Part shown: positions 37,782 through 45,817 of the stretch, piece after piece
How positions within the stretch are numbered: the first letter of the stretch is position 1
Layout: every line of letters begins with the position of its first letter
Source of the DNA: Sunxiuqinia dokdonensis
GTDB taxonomy: Bacteria; Bacteroidota; Bacteroidia; Bacteroidales; Prolixibacteraceae
Direction: 5' to 3'
DNA: 64,000 nucleotides
Assembly: GCF_001270965.1 (NCBI RefSeq)
Contig: NZ_LGIA01000176.1
Span: 50,071 to 114,070 of the forward strand
The notes under the pieces: generated by a model
The model's database searches: none
Told to the model about the DNA's origin: nothing
Seen by the model: the letters and a program-made list of their open reading frames with translations, nothing else
Made by a program: the position numbers and the translations under genes

Positions 37782-37918
37782 TTGGTCATTGGTCACTGAC
37801 AGTCATTTTCATCGCCAGTGCTTGGATTTTTGGTCCGGCAGCTGCCGGATGGGATTTGGAATTTTTCAGCCAAGAACCGATCAGCCGGCCTTATGCCCGC
37901 AAAACATAAAGCAAATTC

Positions 37919-38683
37919 ATGAAACACAACACAGAACTGTACGAGCTGCTGGAAGTGAAAACCCGGCAATACAACCAGCCTTCATTTATTGAAACCGATC
38001 CGATTCAGGTGCCCAAACAGTTTTCAGGCAAAGAGAATATCGAAATTGCCGGTTTTTTGGCGGCGACCATTGCTTGGGGCCAACGGCCAACGATCATCAA
38101 AAATGCTTTCCGCCTGATGAAGATGATGGACCAAAATCCGCATGAATTTTTAATGAGCACCAACGAAGTCGACTGGATCCATTTCCTGGAGTTTAAGCAC
38201 CGGACCTTTAACGGAATGGATTGCCTGTTTTTTCTTCGGTCATTGAAAAATATCTACGAAAAACACGGCGGGCTTGAAGCGGTTTTTTCAAGCGGTTACC
38301 AGATCGATCAAAGCATGGCTTCGGCGCTGCGCCACTTTCGGCAAGTGTTTTTTGAGGTAGCTCATGAAAGTCGTTCGCAAAAGCATGTGTCCAATATCGA
38401 CAAAGGCGCCTCGGCCAAGCGGTTGAATATGTATCTGAGGTGGATGATCAGAAAAGACGATGGTGGCGTTGATTTTGGCTTGTGGAATGAGATTCCAATG
38501 TCGGCACTGCTGTTGCCGCTCGACGTTCACACCGGACGGCAGGCGCGGCAACTGGGTTTGCTTAGCCGGAAACAGGACGATTGGAAAGCCGTGCTGGAGC
38601 TGACCGAAAGTTTGAGACAGTTCGATCCGATCGATCCGGTGAAGTATGATTTTGCGCTGTTTGGGATGGGCGCTTTCGAATAA
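37919..38683 (+). CDS. TIGR02757 family (DUF2400) protein
   Basis: A 254-residue cytosolic protein of a conserved family of unknown function. The diagnostic stretches IAGFLAATIAWGQRPTI near the N-terminus, SAKRLNMYLRWMIRKDDGGVDFGLW, and the ending YDFALFGMGAF are all present. The Lys-x-x-Asp-Gly arrangement and helical make-up have led to suggestions of a DNA-glycosylase-like helix-hairpin-helix fold, but no activity is established. It lies about 140 bases after the LolD-like gene, with no obvious promoter. Confidence 0.88.
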   Translation: MKHNTELYELLEVKTRQYNQPSFIETDPIQVPKQFSGKENIEIAGFLAATIAWGQRPTIIKNAFRLMKMMDQNPHEFLMSTNEVDWIHFLEFKHRTFNGMDCLFFLRSLKNIYEKHGGLEAVFSSGYQIDQSMASALRHFRQVFFEVAHESRSQKHVSNIDKGASAKRLNMYLRWMIRKDDGGVDFGLWNEIPMSALLLPLDVHTGRQARQLGLLSRKQDDWKAVLELTESLRQFDPIDPVKYDFALFGMGAFE

Positions 38684-38762
38684 AGCAACACGGCAACAAA
38701 ATATCTCCTGTAGTTTCATTTCGAATTTGTATCTTCAAATCGTTAATCTCTAAACCAAAAAA

Positions 38763-39539
38763 ATGAAAAGAAGAAACTTCCTGAAAGGTTCGGCACTGAT
38801 CGCGGGCGCTGCGGTTGCCGGACATGCCACGGCAAATGTTACTCCACCAAATTCAGAAAAAGAAATTTACGAATGGCGCGTTTACCATTTCAAAAATGGA
38901 GGGCAAAAAAGTAAAGTCGATCGTTTTTATCGCGATGCGCTCATCCCGGCGATGAACGAGCAGGGGGTGAAAGTGGGGGCTTTTGGCGAATACGGACAAA
39001 CCGATCCGCCGACGGTTTACTATTTGCTGGCTTACAAATCGATGGCCGAATATCACCGGATAAAAAAGGCGATTTGGATGGATGAAAAGTTTTTGAAGCA
39101 AGCGCAAGGCTATTTCGACGACACGGCTCCTAATGCAGTTTACACCCGTTTTGAAACCTATCTGCTCGAAGCTTTCGATGCCATTCCACAGCTGCGCCAG
39201 CCCGAAAAGAGCCGTGGCCTGTTTGAATTGCGCACGTACGAAAGCAACAACGAGGAAGCCAACCAGCGCAAGATAAAGATGTTTAACGACGAGGAGTTGG
39301 CCTTGTTTGACAAGGTTGGTTTGCATGCCACCTTCTTTGGCGAGATTCTGGCCGGACCCCAGATGCCAGCCTTGGTTTACTTGCTTTGGTTTAAGGACAT
39401 GGATGAGCGCGCAGCCAACTGGCAAAAGTTTGTCAGCAGTCCTGAATGGGATACGATGAAAGTGAAGCCCGAATACGCCCACACCGCCACGGTTGTGAAT
39501 AAGATGTTTTTGGTACCGCTGGATTATTCGCAGATTTAA
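38763..39539 (+). CDS. NIPSNAP family protein with Tat signal peptide
   Basis: A 258-residue exported protein. The N-terminus MKRRNFLKGSALIAGAAVAG is a twin-arginine signal (RRNFLK) with a cut probably after HATA. The mature part has two ferredoxin-like NIPSNAP repeats, starting EIYEWRVYHF (about 38) and LFELRTYES (about 155). NIPSNAP domains occur from bacteria to mitochondria, with no firm biochemical role in bacteria. Export folded through Tat fits the tatC and tatA genes in this window and hints at a bound cofactor, although none can be seen. Confidence 0.88.
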   Translation: MKRRNFLKGSALIAGAAVAGHATANVTPPNSEKEIYEWRVYHFKNGGQKSKVDRFYRDALIPAMNEQGVKVGAFGEYGQTDPPTVYYLLAYKSMAEYHRIKKAIWMDEKFLKQAQGYFDDTAPNAVYTRFETYLLEAFDAIPQLRQPEKSRGLFELRTYESNNEEANQRKIKMFNDEELALFDKVGLHATFFGEILAGPQMPALVYLLWFKDMDERAANWQKFVSSPEWDTMKVKPEYAHTATVVNKMFLVPLDYSQI

Positions 39540-39872
39540 GTTGGTGGATTCGCGCAATTAGGGAGGAAGTCATTCAATTGTCATTTGTGTGCATTCTTTT
39601 GTCATTGATTGTTTCAAAGCAATTGAATGACCACCGATAACAACAGCTGGCAGATGTTTGCGCAGTAAGCGAGCATCTATTGATGTGTTTCAAAGACTGC
39701 CCTCCGGTTTCAATTTGTTAGCAGTTTGTTATTTCGTCATTTGGCAGTGAACTTTTTCTCGAATTGTTTGATATTTTAAAGTGAGTTTATCATTGTAAAC
39801 GCGCAGGGTATTGACCGGTTAATGGGGTTTATCGTTTGACACCGGCTGACTTTTCGCCTAATAAATATATTC
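39540..39872. other. Gap with a 12-bp inverted repeat
   Basis: No gene is supported here. GTCATTCAATTG (39569-39580) and its exact reverse complement (39620-39631) are separated by 39 bases, and GTCATT is also repeated directly between them. It may be a hairpin after the NIPSNAP gene. Nothing else was recognised before nhaA. Confidence 0.5.
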
Positions 39873-41186
39873 ATGATCCAGAAAATTATCACGCCATTTC
39901 AGAAGTTTGTTAAGATTGAGAGTTTCAGTGGCATCCTGCTGCTTTTTGCGACCATTTTGGCGCTGGTTTGGGCCAACTCTCCTTTTGCGCACTTGTACGA
40001 GTCGCTATGGGATTACAAAATGGGTTTCACTTCCGAAGGATTTACTTTAAGCAAACCGCTTATTTTGTGGGTGAATGATGGTTTGATGGCCATTTTCTTT
40101 TTCCTGATCGGCCTGGAAATTAAGCGCGAGCTCCTGATTGGTGAGCTCAACAGTGTCAAAAAGGCGGCTTTCCCGTTTTTTGGTGCTTTGGGTGGAATGA
40201 TTGTCCCGGTGGCGCTGTTTCTGTTTTTGAATACCAATCCTGAAACTGCCCAGGGCTGGGGGATTCCAATGGCTACCGACATTGCGTTTTCGCTGGCCAT
40301 TCTGAATGTTTTAGGCAAACGCGTGCCCCTTGCCTTGAAAGTATTTCTGACCGCTTTTGCCATTATCGATGATTTGGGCGCGGTGATTGCTATCGCTGTT
40401 TTTTACAGCTCGGGAATCTACTGGTCGTTGCTTTTCTATGCGTTTGGCCTGCTTGCCTTGCTGTTTTTGTTGTCGTACCTGAAAGTCTATTCAAAATATG
40501 TGTTTTTTATTGTCGGTGTTGTGGTGTGGGTTTTATTTCTGAAATCAGGGATCCATCCAACCATTGCCGGGGTGCTCATGGCCTTCACCATTCCCATCAG
40601 TCAGCGGGTTGATGTGCGGTCGTACACCGAAAGTATTAGCGGTGTGCTTCAGGGACTGAAAGTTTCCAAGGAGCAGACCGTGCCAATTTTGACGCACGAT
40701 CAGATTGAACAACTTGATGAGCTGGAAGATATGACTGGCCGCGTGCAGTCGCCTTTGCAGCACCTCGAGCACCGGCTGCATAATTGGGTGGCCTATCTGG
40801 TTATTCCTGTATTTGCACTGGCCAATGCCGGAATCACCATCAGCACCGATGTTCAGCTCGATACCAGTTTAATCCTGCACATTGTTATCGGCTTGTTTGT
40901 CGGCAAAGGTGTTGGGGTGAGTCTATTCGCCATTATGGGCAAAAAGCTGAAGCTTGTTGATTTTCCTGAGGGCGTGAATTACCGAAACATCATCGGCGTG
41001 GCTCTGCTTGCCGGGGTGGGCTTTACCATGTCTATTTTTATTTCGAATCTGGCTTTTACCGATCCGGCGATTGCCGACTCAGCCAAAGTCGGAATCCTGG
41101 TGGGCTCCTTTATTTCGGGATTGGCTGGCTATAGCTTCCTGTATTTTAATAGTAAAACCAAGGCTGCGAACACGGAGGAATCCTGA
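39873..41186 (+). CDS. nhaA: Na+/H+ antiporter NhaA
   Basis: Inner-membrane antiporter that expels Na+ in exchange for protons, important in salty or alkaline media. The 437-residue protein has about 12 membrane segments and the key acidic residues: Asp136 in MATDIAF and the pair Asp166-Asp167 in AIIDDLGAV, matching Asp133, Asp163 and Asp164 of E. coli NhaA. It is longer than the E. coli protein (388), mainly through a hydrophilic loop (about 250-300) between the halves. It is a single gene facing the TonB receptor gene, with a hairpin between them. Confidence 0.96.
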   Translation: MIQKIITPFQKFVKIESFSGILLLFATILALVWANSPFAHLYESLWDYKMGFTSEGFTLSKPLILWVNDGLMAIFFFLIGLEIKRELLIGELNSVKKAAFPFFGALGGMIVPVALFLFLNTNPETAQGWGIPMATDIAFSLAILNVLGKRVPLALKVFLTAFAIIDDLGAVIAIAVFYSSGIYWSLLFYAFGLLALLFLLSYLKVYSKYVFFIVGVVVWVLFLKSGIHPTIAGVLMAFTIPISQRVDVRSYTESISGVLQGLKVSKEQTVPILTHDQIEQLDELEDMTGRVQSPLQHLEHRLHNWVAYLVIPVFALANAGITISTDVQLDTSLILHIVIGLFVGKGVGVSLFAIMGKKLKLVDFPEGVNYRNIIGVALLAGVGFTMSIFISNLAFTDPAIADSAKVGILVGSFISGLAGYSFLYFNSKTKAANTEES

Positions 41187-41230
41187 CCACAGTTATCAAA
41201 TAGAAAACAGCAAGCTGAGCTGTCATGATC

Positions 41231-41270
41231 AGCAATCAGGGTTTCACTCGTTCGTGAAGCCCTGACTGCT
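41231..41270. terminator. Hairpin between convergent nhaA and TonB receptor genes
   Basis: TCAGGGTTTCAC/GTGAAGCCCTGA form a 12-bp stem (one wobble) with a six-base loop, extended by AGCA/TGCT beyond one mismatch. There is no T-run, but the position between two convergent genes supports a termination role. Confidence 0.6.
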
Positions 41271-41320
41271 GAATGATGGCTCTTGAATTTCCTGGTTCCG
41301 CGTCGAAATACGCTGAGCTT

Positions 41321-43600
41321 TTACCGGAAATGATAACTCAGGTTCAGGTAAAAACTTCGTCCCGGTGAGTAAATGGGGCGACTTTCCGCACTTCTTACCG
41401 AGCGTGACAGGTGTTCGTAATAAGCTTCATCGAACAGGTTGTGCACCGCCGCCGACAGGCTGAATTGTTTGCTGACGGCGTACGAGGCTTTCAGGTCGAG
41501 CAGGTTGAAAGCCGGCGTTTCGGTTTCGCCATAGCTTTCGGCAATCCGGTTTTGTTCAAAGGCATGGCGCAGGTTGAGTTCGGCACGCAGTCTCTTTTGT
41601 AAAAATGACCCAATCAGCCGGTAGCGGAATTCCATGGGCGGAATTTCGGGCAGTGCTTCATCGGTGGTGGTGTTTTGTCCGTGTGAATAGGCCAGCTCGG
41701 CAATGTGCTGAAAATGGTTCGTCAAACTTTGCTGCCAGCTCATTTCAAAACCCACGATTCGCGCTTTGTCGATATTCACAAACTGTCGGACTCCCGGAGC
41801 CGTCGCCATTTTGGGCTGCAAGTCGTCCCTGATTTCCGAAGAAATAAAATCGCTCAGGAATGATGAAAACAAGTTCAGGTTCAAAAGCGTTCCGCCATGT
41901 TTGTAGTCGAAAATCAAGTCGATTTGTCGATTGGTCTCGGCCTTCAGTTCCGGGTTGCCAATCAGCTCATACGGGTCGAGCCCGATGGGGAAGTAGTTGA
42001 TGTAGCGTTCAGCCAGTCCGCCGCTGCGCTGCGCGGTTCCCATCCACAGGCTGATGGCCAATTGCTCCGTCAGTGTTTTCGTGCCACCCAGGCTGAGGGC
42101 GGGATTTAGCAGGTCGGAGCTCAACTTGCGGTATTGGCTGGCAAAGTCAGGATCCGGATCACCGGCTTCGGCGTGGTTCAGCTCGAGCCTGCCCGAAACG
42201 ACAAGGTGGTAGCCGGCCCGCTGGTGGTGGTACTCAGCAAACAGTCCATTCTTGAGGATTTGGGCATCCTGCCAAACATTGTCGTTGATGGTTTGTCCGG
42301 CCATGGGACCCATCAGCATCTCGCGTTGGCGCGTACCCTCCGCGTTTTCTAATCGCAGGTCTGCTCCGGCATACAGCCAGTCCTGATCAAAATCGAAACG
42401 CAGTTCGGTGCGGCCACCCAGGTTGTTGGTTTTGGCTGCCGTGTTCGAATTCACCATTCGCGGATTGAGTTCCTTGTCGCGATTGTCCATCAGGTGATCG
42501 ACCCAGGTAGCATACGCGGTGGTTGACCACGACGAAAGCGCGCTTTGGTAAAAATTTGCTTCGTGCCCCAGGTTGATCAGCCAGGTGTCGTCTTTTCGCA
42601 AGTCCATGGGCAAGGCCGGGAAATCTACATCTTTGGCGTAGTTGTTTGAGACCATCAGGCTGAGCTGCTGCGTCTCGCTGATCTTCAACCCAATTCTAGT
42701 TCCCACATTGGTGCGGTAGAAATCGGCCGGAATTTCCACGCCTTCACCATCCGCATAATCCTTACCAGTGGCTAGTGAACCGAAAATGCTGAGGTCGGCC
42801 ACTTTCGAGCTCAGGCCAAGCAGCGCTTCGTTGCGGCTCACTTCGCCGTTGGTTTCGAAACTGCTGCCGACACGGCCACGGAATTTCAGTTGATCTGAAA
42901 ACTGCGGTGCGGCACTTTTGAAGTTGATGGTTCCGCCAAAAGCATTGCCATAGCGCAGGCTGTGCGGGCCTTTCATCAGCTCGGCCTCCACAATCATGTT
43001 GAGCGGCACCTGGCTTGAAGCCGGATCCATGCGGTTTGGGCAGCCTGCCGTGGCGCATTGGGTGCCGTCAATCACCAGGTTGATTTGGTCGTATTTGAAA
43101 CCACGCAACACCGGGTCGAAGCCGTAAGCACCGCTTTTGCGAATACTGGAAATGGCGCTGAACTGCTCCAGTAAATGTCCGGCATCATGTGCCAACTGGT
43201 CCTGCACCTGAAAGGTGAGCTGTTCGTGCTCGCCGGTTTTGGGATGAATGCTGAGAAAAGTGACGGGCTGCAAATTGTGGCTGTGTGTTGCCAGCAGGAA
43301 TTTGCCCTGCTCAAGCGCCCAGGCTACTTCTTCAGCTGTAAAACGGTGCTTTCCAAATTGAATGTGCGAAACAACCAGGGGAACGCCCGGAGTATAGTCC
43401 AGCGCGATGGCTCCTTCTTCCGAAGAAATTCCCTGCTGGTCGCCATAGGCATAGTTGACATTTTCGATAGGCTGACTTGTGTTTTTATCAAGAAGTATCA
43501 GGCTTCGTGTCTGTGCAAAACTGACATTTGGCAAAATCAGGATGGCAACAAGCAAAACCCAAATCTTCGTATCGTAGATCGCTTGAATGATTCGAATCAT
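41321..43600 (-). CDS. TonB-dependent receptor with OprC/NosA-like metal motif
   Basis: A 759-residue outer-membrane receptor. A signal peptide (about 1-29, ending SFAQ) leads to a short carboxypeptidase-regulatory-like domain (about 32-95), the plug (about 125-240) with VLRGFKYDQINLVIDG, and a 22-strand-type barrel ending in the phenylalanine-containing YHFR. The plug contains CATAGCPNRMDPAS at about 182-195, with Cys182, Cys187 and Met191. Copper-linked receptors of the OprC/NosA group have a similar Cys/Met-rich RMDP stretch, so copper or another soft metal is the best guess for the ligand. A 24-base dyad lies 28 bases upstream and a Cys-rich small protein gene precedes it. The receptor class is sure, the ligand is inferred. 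Confidence 0.9.
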   Translation of the reverse strand: MIRIIQAIYDTKIWVLLVAILILPNVSFAQTRSLILLDKNTSQPIENVNYAYGDQQGISSEEGAIALDYTPGVPLVVSHIQFGKHRFTAEEVAWALEQGKFLLATHSHNLQPVTFLSIHPKTGEHEQLTFQVQDQLAHDAGHLLEQFSAISSIRKSGAYGFDPVLRGFKYDQINLVIDGTQCATAGCPNRMDPASSQVPLNMIVEAELMKGPHSLRYGNAFGGTINFKSAAPQFSDQLKFRGRVGSSFETNGEVSRNEALLGLSSKVADLSIFGSLATGKDYADGEGVEIPADFYRTNVGTRIGLKISETQQLSLMVSNNYAKDVDFPALPMDLRKDDTWLINLGHEANFYQSALSSWSTTAYATWVDHLMDNRDKELNPRMVNSNTAAKTNNLGGRTELRFDFDQDWLYAGADLRLENAEGTRQREMLMGPMAGQTINDNVWQDAQILKNGLFAEYHHQRAGYHLVVSGRLELNHAEAGDPDPDFASQYRKLSSDLLNPALSLGGTKTLTEQLAISLWMGTAQRSGGLAERYINYFPIGLDPYELIGNPELKAETNRQIDLIFDYKHGGTLLNLNLFSSFLSDFISSEIRDDLQPKMATAPGVRQFVNIDKARIVGFEMSWQQSLTNHFQHIAELAYSHGQNTTTDEALPEIPPMEFRYRLIGSFLQKRLRAELNLRHAFEQNRIAESYGETETPAFNLLDLKASYAVSKQFSLSAAVHNLFDEAYYEHLSRSVRSAESRPIYSPGRSFYLNLSYHFR

Positions 43601-43627
43601 TTTTAATTGAATTAATGTTGTGTGATG

Positions 43628-43651
43628 GTTTAGTACGGAATCGGACTAAAC
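43628..43651 (-). promoter_or_regulatory. 24-base dyad upstream of the TonB receptor
   Basis: Arms GTTTAGT (43628-43634) and ACTAAAC (43645-43651) are exact reverse complements, and CG dinucleotides at symmetric inner positions extend the symmetry. It lies 28-51 bases before the receptor ATG, in the 77-base gap after the Cys-rich gene. Size and symmetry suit a dimeric repressor, for instance a metal-sensing DtxR-type protein; this is inference. Confidence 0.5.
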
Positions 43652-43677
43652 GATAATGGCTCTCAAAAAATGGTAGG

Positions 43678-44067
43678 TCAAGCTTTGGATTTGGGCGGAT
43701 GAAAAATGGCTTGGCACAGTAAAATGCCGCTGATTGGGTTTGGTGCCCAGTCGAGCGCTATCACCTGCGTTTGCATTTTCAATAAGAAGTCTTGGTCGGC
43801 TGGAAAAAGTTGAATTTCGTACTTCCTGTTTTGCGATTCGGGTGCGTCCTGTTGTTGTTCTTCATGTTCTTCCAGCTTGTCTTTCAATTGGCAGCAGCCC
43901 TGGCAGGTCGATTCGGGCAGGTCTTTTTCAATACACAGAAACTCGGCGATGTAATTCTGGTTGATTTTGAAGGAGACCAAAATCCCCAACTGGGCAAACT
44001 GGTGCATACCAAAAGCCAAAATAAGCACGAAAGATAGCACTTGCCTGATGAGCATGATTCGTCGCAC
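43678..44067 (-). CDS. Small Cys-rich membrane protein next to the TonB receptor
   Basis: A 129-residue protein. Residues 8-22 form a hydrophobic N-terminal segment (signal or anchor), followed by LCIEKDLPESTCQGCCQLKDKLEE with Cys45, Cys55, Cys58 and Cys59. I recognise a recurrent Bacteroidota pattern of the form Cys-x-x-(K/E)-(D/E)-x-Pro then Cys-x-Gly-x-Cys-x-Leu-(K) in short proteins encoded beside TonB receptors, though I know of no named family. The cysteines suggest metal or copper binding in the periplasm. The remainder is Gln/Glu-rich with no other motif. It precedes the receptor by 77 bases on the same strand, so they probably work together. Confidence 0.72.
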   Translation of the reverse strand: MRRIMLIRQVLSFVLILAFGMHQFAQLGILVSFKINQNYIAEFLCIEKDLPESTCQGCCQLKDKLEEHEEQQQDAPESQNRKYEIQLFPADQDFLLKMQTQVIALDWAPNPISGILLCQAIFHPPKSKA

Positions 44068-44228
44068 AGGATTCGATTTTAAACGTTTGTGTTTTTGGTT
44101 TCTGATTCATGGACAAAGCAACGCTGAAATTGTTCAGCCGTGGAAATAGAATTCCAAGGTTCAAAATCCAAAATCCACATTCCAAATTCCAGCTTTCATT
44201 CGTATTTTAGCCGTTCAATTGAATTTGA

Positions 44229-44696
44229 ATGTACACACAGGAACAAGCAAAGCAACTGCGCAAAGATTTTTGGATCCTATTTGGCAAGCGGTGCCAGGTG
44301 GTACCCGAACTGCAAGGCAGAAGTAAAAAGTGGGTTTTGTACGACACCAAAATTTCAGGACTTGATCTGAAGTTTGAGGTGGACCGGCAGTCGGCCAAAG
44401 TGATGATTGAGCTGAACCACCGGAACGAAAGCAAACGGCTGGATGCGTTTGAGAAGTTGCAGCGGTACAAGCCGCTTCTGGAAGCAGGCTTTGAAAATGG
44501 CTTGGTGTGGGATTTTTTGTATGTGCGCGAAAGTGGCGAAGAAGTTTGCCGCGTGTTTGTCGAGCAGCAGGGATTCGACATTCACCGGCAAAACCAATGG
44601 CCCGACATTTTTAATTTTTTGATCGACAACATGCTCAAGCTCGAATCCAATTTGATGGAGATTCGTGACGTGCTGAAGGAAGAAATTGACGGCTGA
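44229..44696 (+). CDS. DUF4268 domain protein
   Basis: A 155-residue cytosolic protein that is almost entirely a DUF4268 domain: FWILFGKRCQVVPELQGRSKKWVLYDTKISGLDLKFEVDRQSAKVMIEL and a later RVFVEQQGFDIHRQNQWPDIFNFL are the conserved parts. The domain has been linked to a restriction-endonuclease-like fold, but single-domain members have no known activity, and no methyltransferase or helicase lies nearby. It is divergent from the Cys-rich gene and 155 bases before the sigma factor. Confidence 0.82.
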   Translation: MYTQEQAKQLRKDFWILFGKRCQVVPELQGRSKKWVLYDTKISGLDLKFEVDRQSAKVMIELNHRNESKRLDAFEKLQRYKPLLEAGFENGLVWDFLYVRESGEEVCRVFVEQQGFDIHRQNQWPDIFNFLIDNMLKLESNLMEIRDVLKEEIDG

Positions 44697-44851
44697 TTTT
44701 TTGAAATTCGGGAAAAGTTGTTGTCCAGCCATTGAATTTATTTCCATAGCTTTGGCGAAACGACTTGTTGCCGTGGTTCATAGGAAAGCGTTTCCAGCCG
44801 GATTAAAAGATTAGAAACGAAAATCGGGATGCCACGGAAACTTTAATCAGG

Positions 44852-45436
44852 ATGAATTCTTCAACCCACATAGATCAGCAGCTGGCCAGGCGAATCAAAA
44901 AAAGTGATGTGCAGGCGTTTGATCAGTTGTATGAACGGTATAGCCAGCGGCTGTATGGCTTTGCTTTTTCGATGCTCAAAAATAAAGAAGACGCCAAGGA
45001 GGTCGTTCAGGAAACCTTTCTGAAAATCTGGAACAAACGAACGGCCATCGACAGTTCGCGTTCGCTTCAGGCATTTTTGTTTTCTGTTTCCTATAATCTG
45101 ATCATCGACCTGTTTCGGAACCGTGCAAAAGATCAGGATTTTTTGGCTCGATTGAAGGCGCATTTTAACGAAGAAAGTTTGGCTGCCGACGAGCTTGTCC
45201 AACTGAAGGAGTTGGCCGATGAAGTGCACCGACTGGTGAATGAACTGCCCCAAAAACGACGGGCCATTTATCTGATGAGCCGCGAGGAAGGCCTGAGCCA
45301 TAAGGAAATTGCCCATCAACTGGGCATCACCGAAAAAACGGTTGAAAACCAAATTACCCTTTCCTTAAAACACATCCGTGCCCGATTGAATTCAGGTAGC
45401 TTGTTGAGCCTGCTGTTCCTGGCCTTGTTTGTTTGA
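44852..45436 (+). CDS. ECF-type RNA polymerase sigma factor
   Basis: A 194-residue group 4 sigma factor. Region 2 (about 24-90) includes FDQLYERYSQRLYGFAFSML and the -10-recognition stretch around AFLFSVSYNLIIDLFRN. Region 4 (about 120-175) has the helix-turn-helix GLSHKEIAHQLGITEKTVENQI. The C-terminus ends in a hydrophobic tail (SLLSLLFLALFV), often seen in the Bacteroidota sigma factors that control TonB/SusCD uptake systems with a FecR-type anti-sigma. No anti-sigma gene follows: the next 380 bases are a hairpin and a MITE-like element. Loss or relocation of the partner is possible. Confidence 0.93.
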   Translation: MNSSTHIDQQLARRIKKSDVQAFDQLYERYSQRLYGFAFSMLKNKEDAKEVVQETFLKIWNKRTAIDSSRSLQAFLFSVSYNLIIDLFRNRAKDQDFLARLKAHFNEESLAADELVQLKELADEVHRLVNELPQKRRAIYLMSREEGLSHKEIAHQLGITEKTVENQITLSLKHIRARLNSGSLLSLLFLALFV

Positions 45437-45484
45437 TGCCCGCTGCAGCATTTCGGTTGCTTTTTTTTGAATAGTTAAAAAACA

Positions 45485-45516
45485 AAACCACACCAATCAG
45501 CTGACTGGTGTGGTTT
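45485..45516 (+). terminator. Hairpin after the sigma factor gene
   Basis: AAACCACACCA (45485-45495) pairs exactly with TGGTGTGGTTT (45506-45516), with a further TCAG/CTGA inner pairing. A-rich sequence lies on the left and no T-run on the right, so it may work better for the opposite strand. Confidence 0.55.
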
Positions 45517-45571
45517 GGTAGTTTCTTGCTTGATGGATCAAGGAGCTAAACGGCAGTGGTTGGATGGTTTA

Positions 45572-45817
45572 AGAAACTGTTTAAATTTTTATTGAACCCA
45601 CTTCGGGGTTCTCAAACATGTTTGTTTATATCCCTCCGGTTTTACCGGAGGCGATTCATATTGAAGTCCTTCGGGCTTGAGCTTACGCAAAACCCAGAAT
45701 GGGTTTAATTTGATTAACCGTGGGTGTCAACCCACGGGAAATGAGAAATGCAGTATAACAACCCTGCAAGGGTTGAACAGGAATGCGTTTTGAACAAACC
45801 AAATTTAAACAGTCTCT
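45572..45817. mobile_element. MITE-like element packed with short hairpins
   Basis: The 246-base segment is bounded by near-perfect 17-base terminal inverted repeats: AGAAACTGTTTAAATTT (45572-45588) and AAATTTAAACAGTCTCT (45801-45817), 16 of 17 matching. It encodes no protein. Inside lie at least six short hairpins, including CCTCCGGT/ACCGGAGG (45633-45651), AAACCCA/TGGGTTT (45690-45706), CCGTGGGT/ACCCACGG (45718-45737) and CAACCCT/AGGGTTG (45759-45775). This is the size and form of a non-autonomous miniature transposable element. Its right end overlaps the stop codon of the next gene. A target duplication could not be fixed. Confidence 0.7.

Noticed and set aside
41187..41320. Cobalamin or other riboswitch for the TonB receptor
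   Set aside because: This side is downstream of the receptor, and the 77 bases upstream of its start are too short for a known uptake riboswitch.
44229..44696. Restriction-modification system at the DUF4268 gene
   Set aside because: No methyltransferase, helicase or specificity gene is adjacent; the domain alone is not enough.
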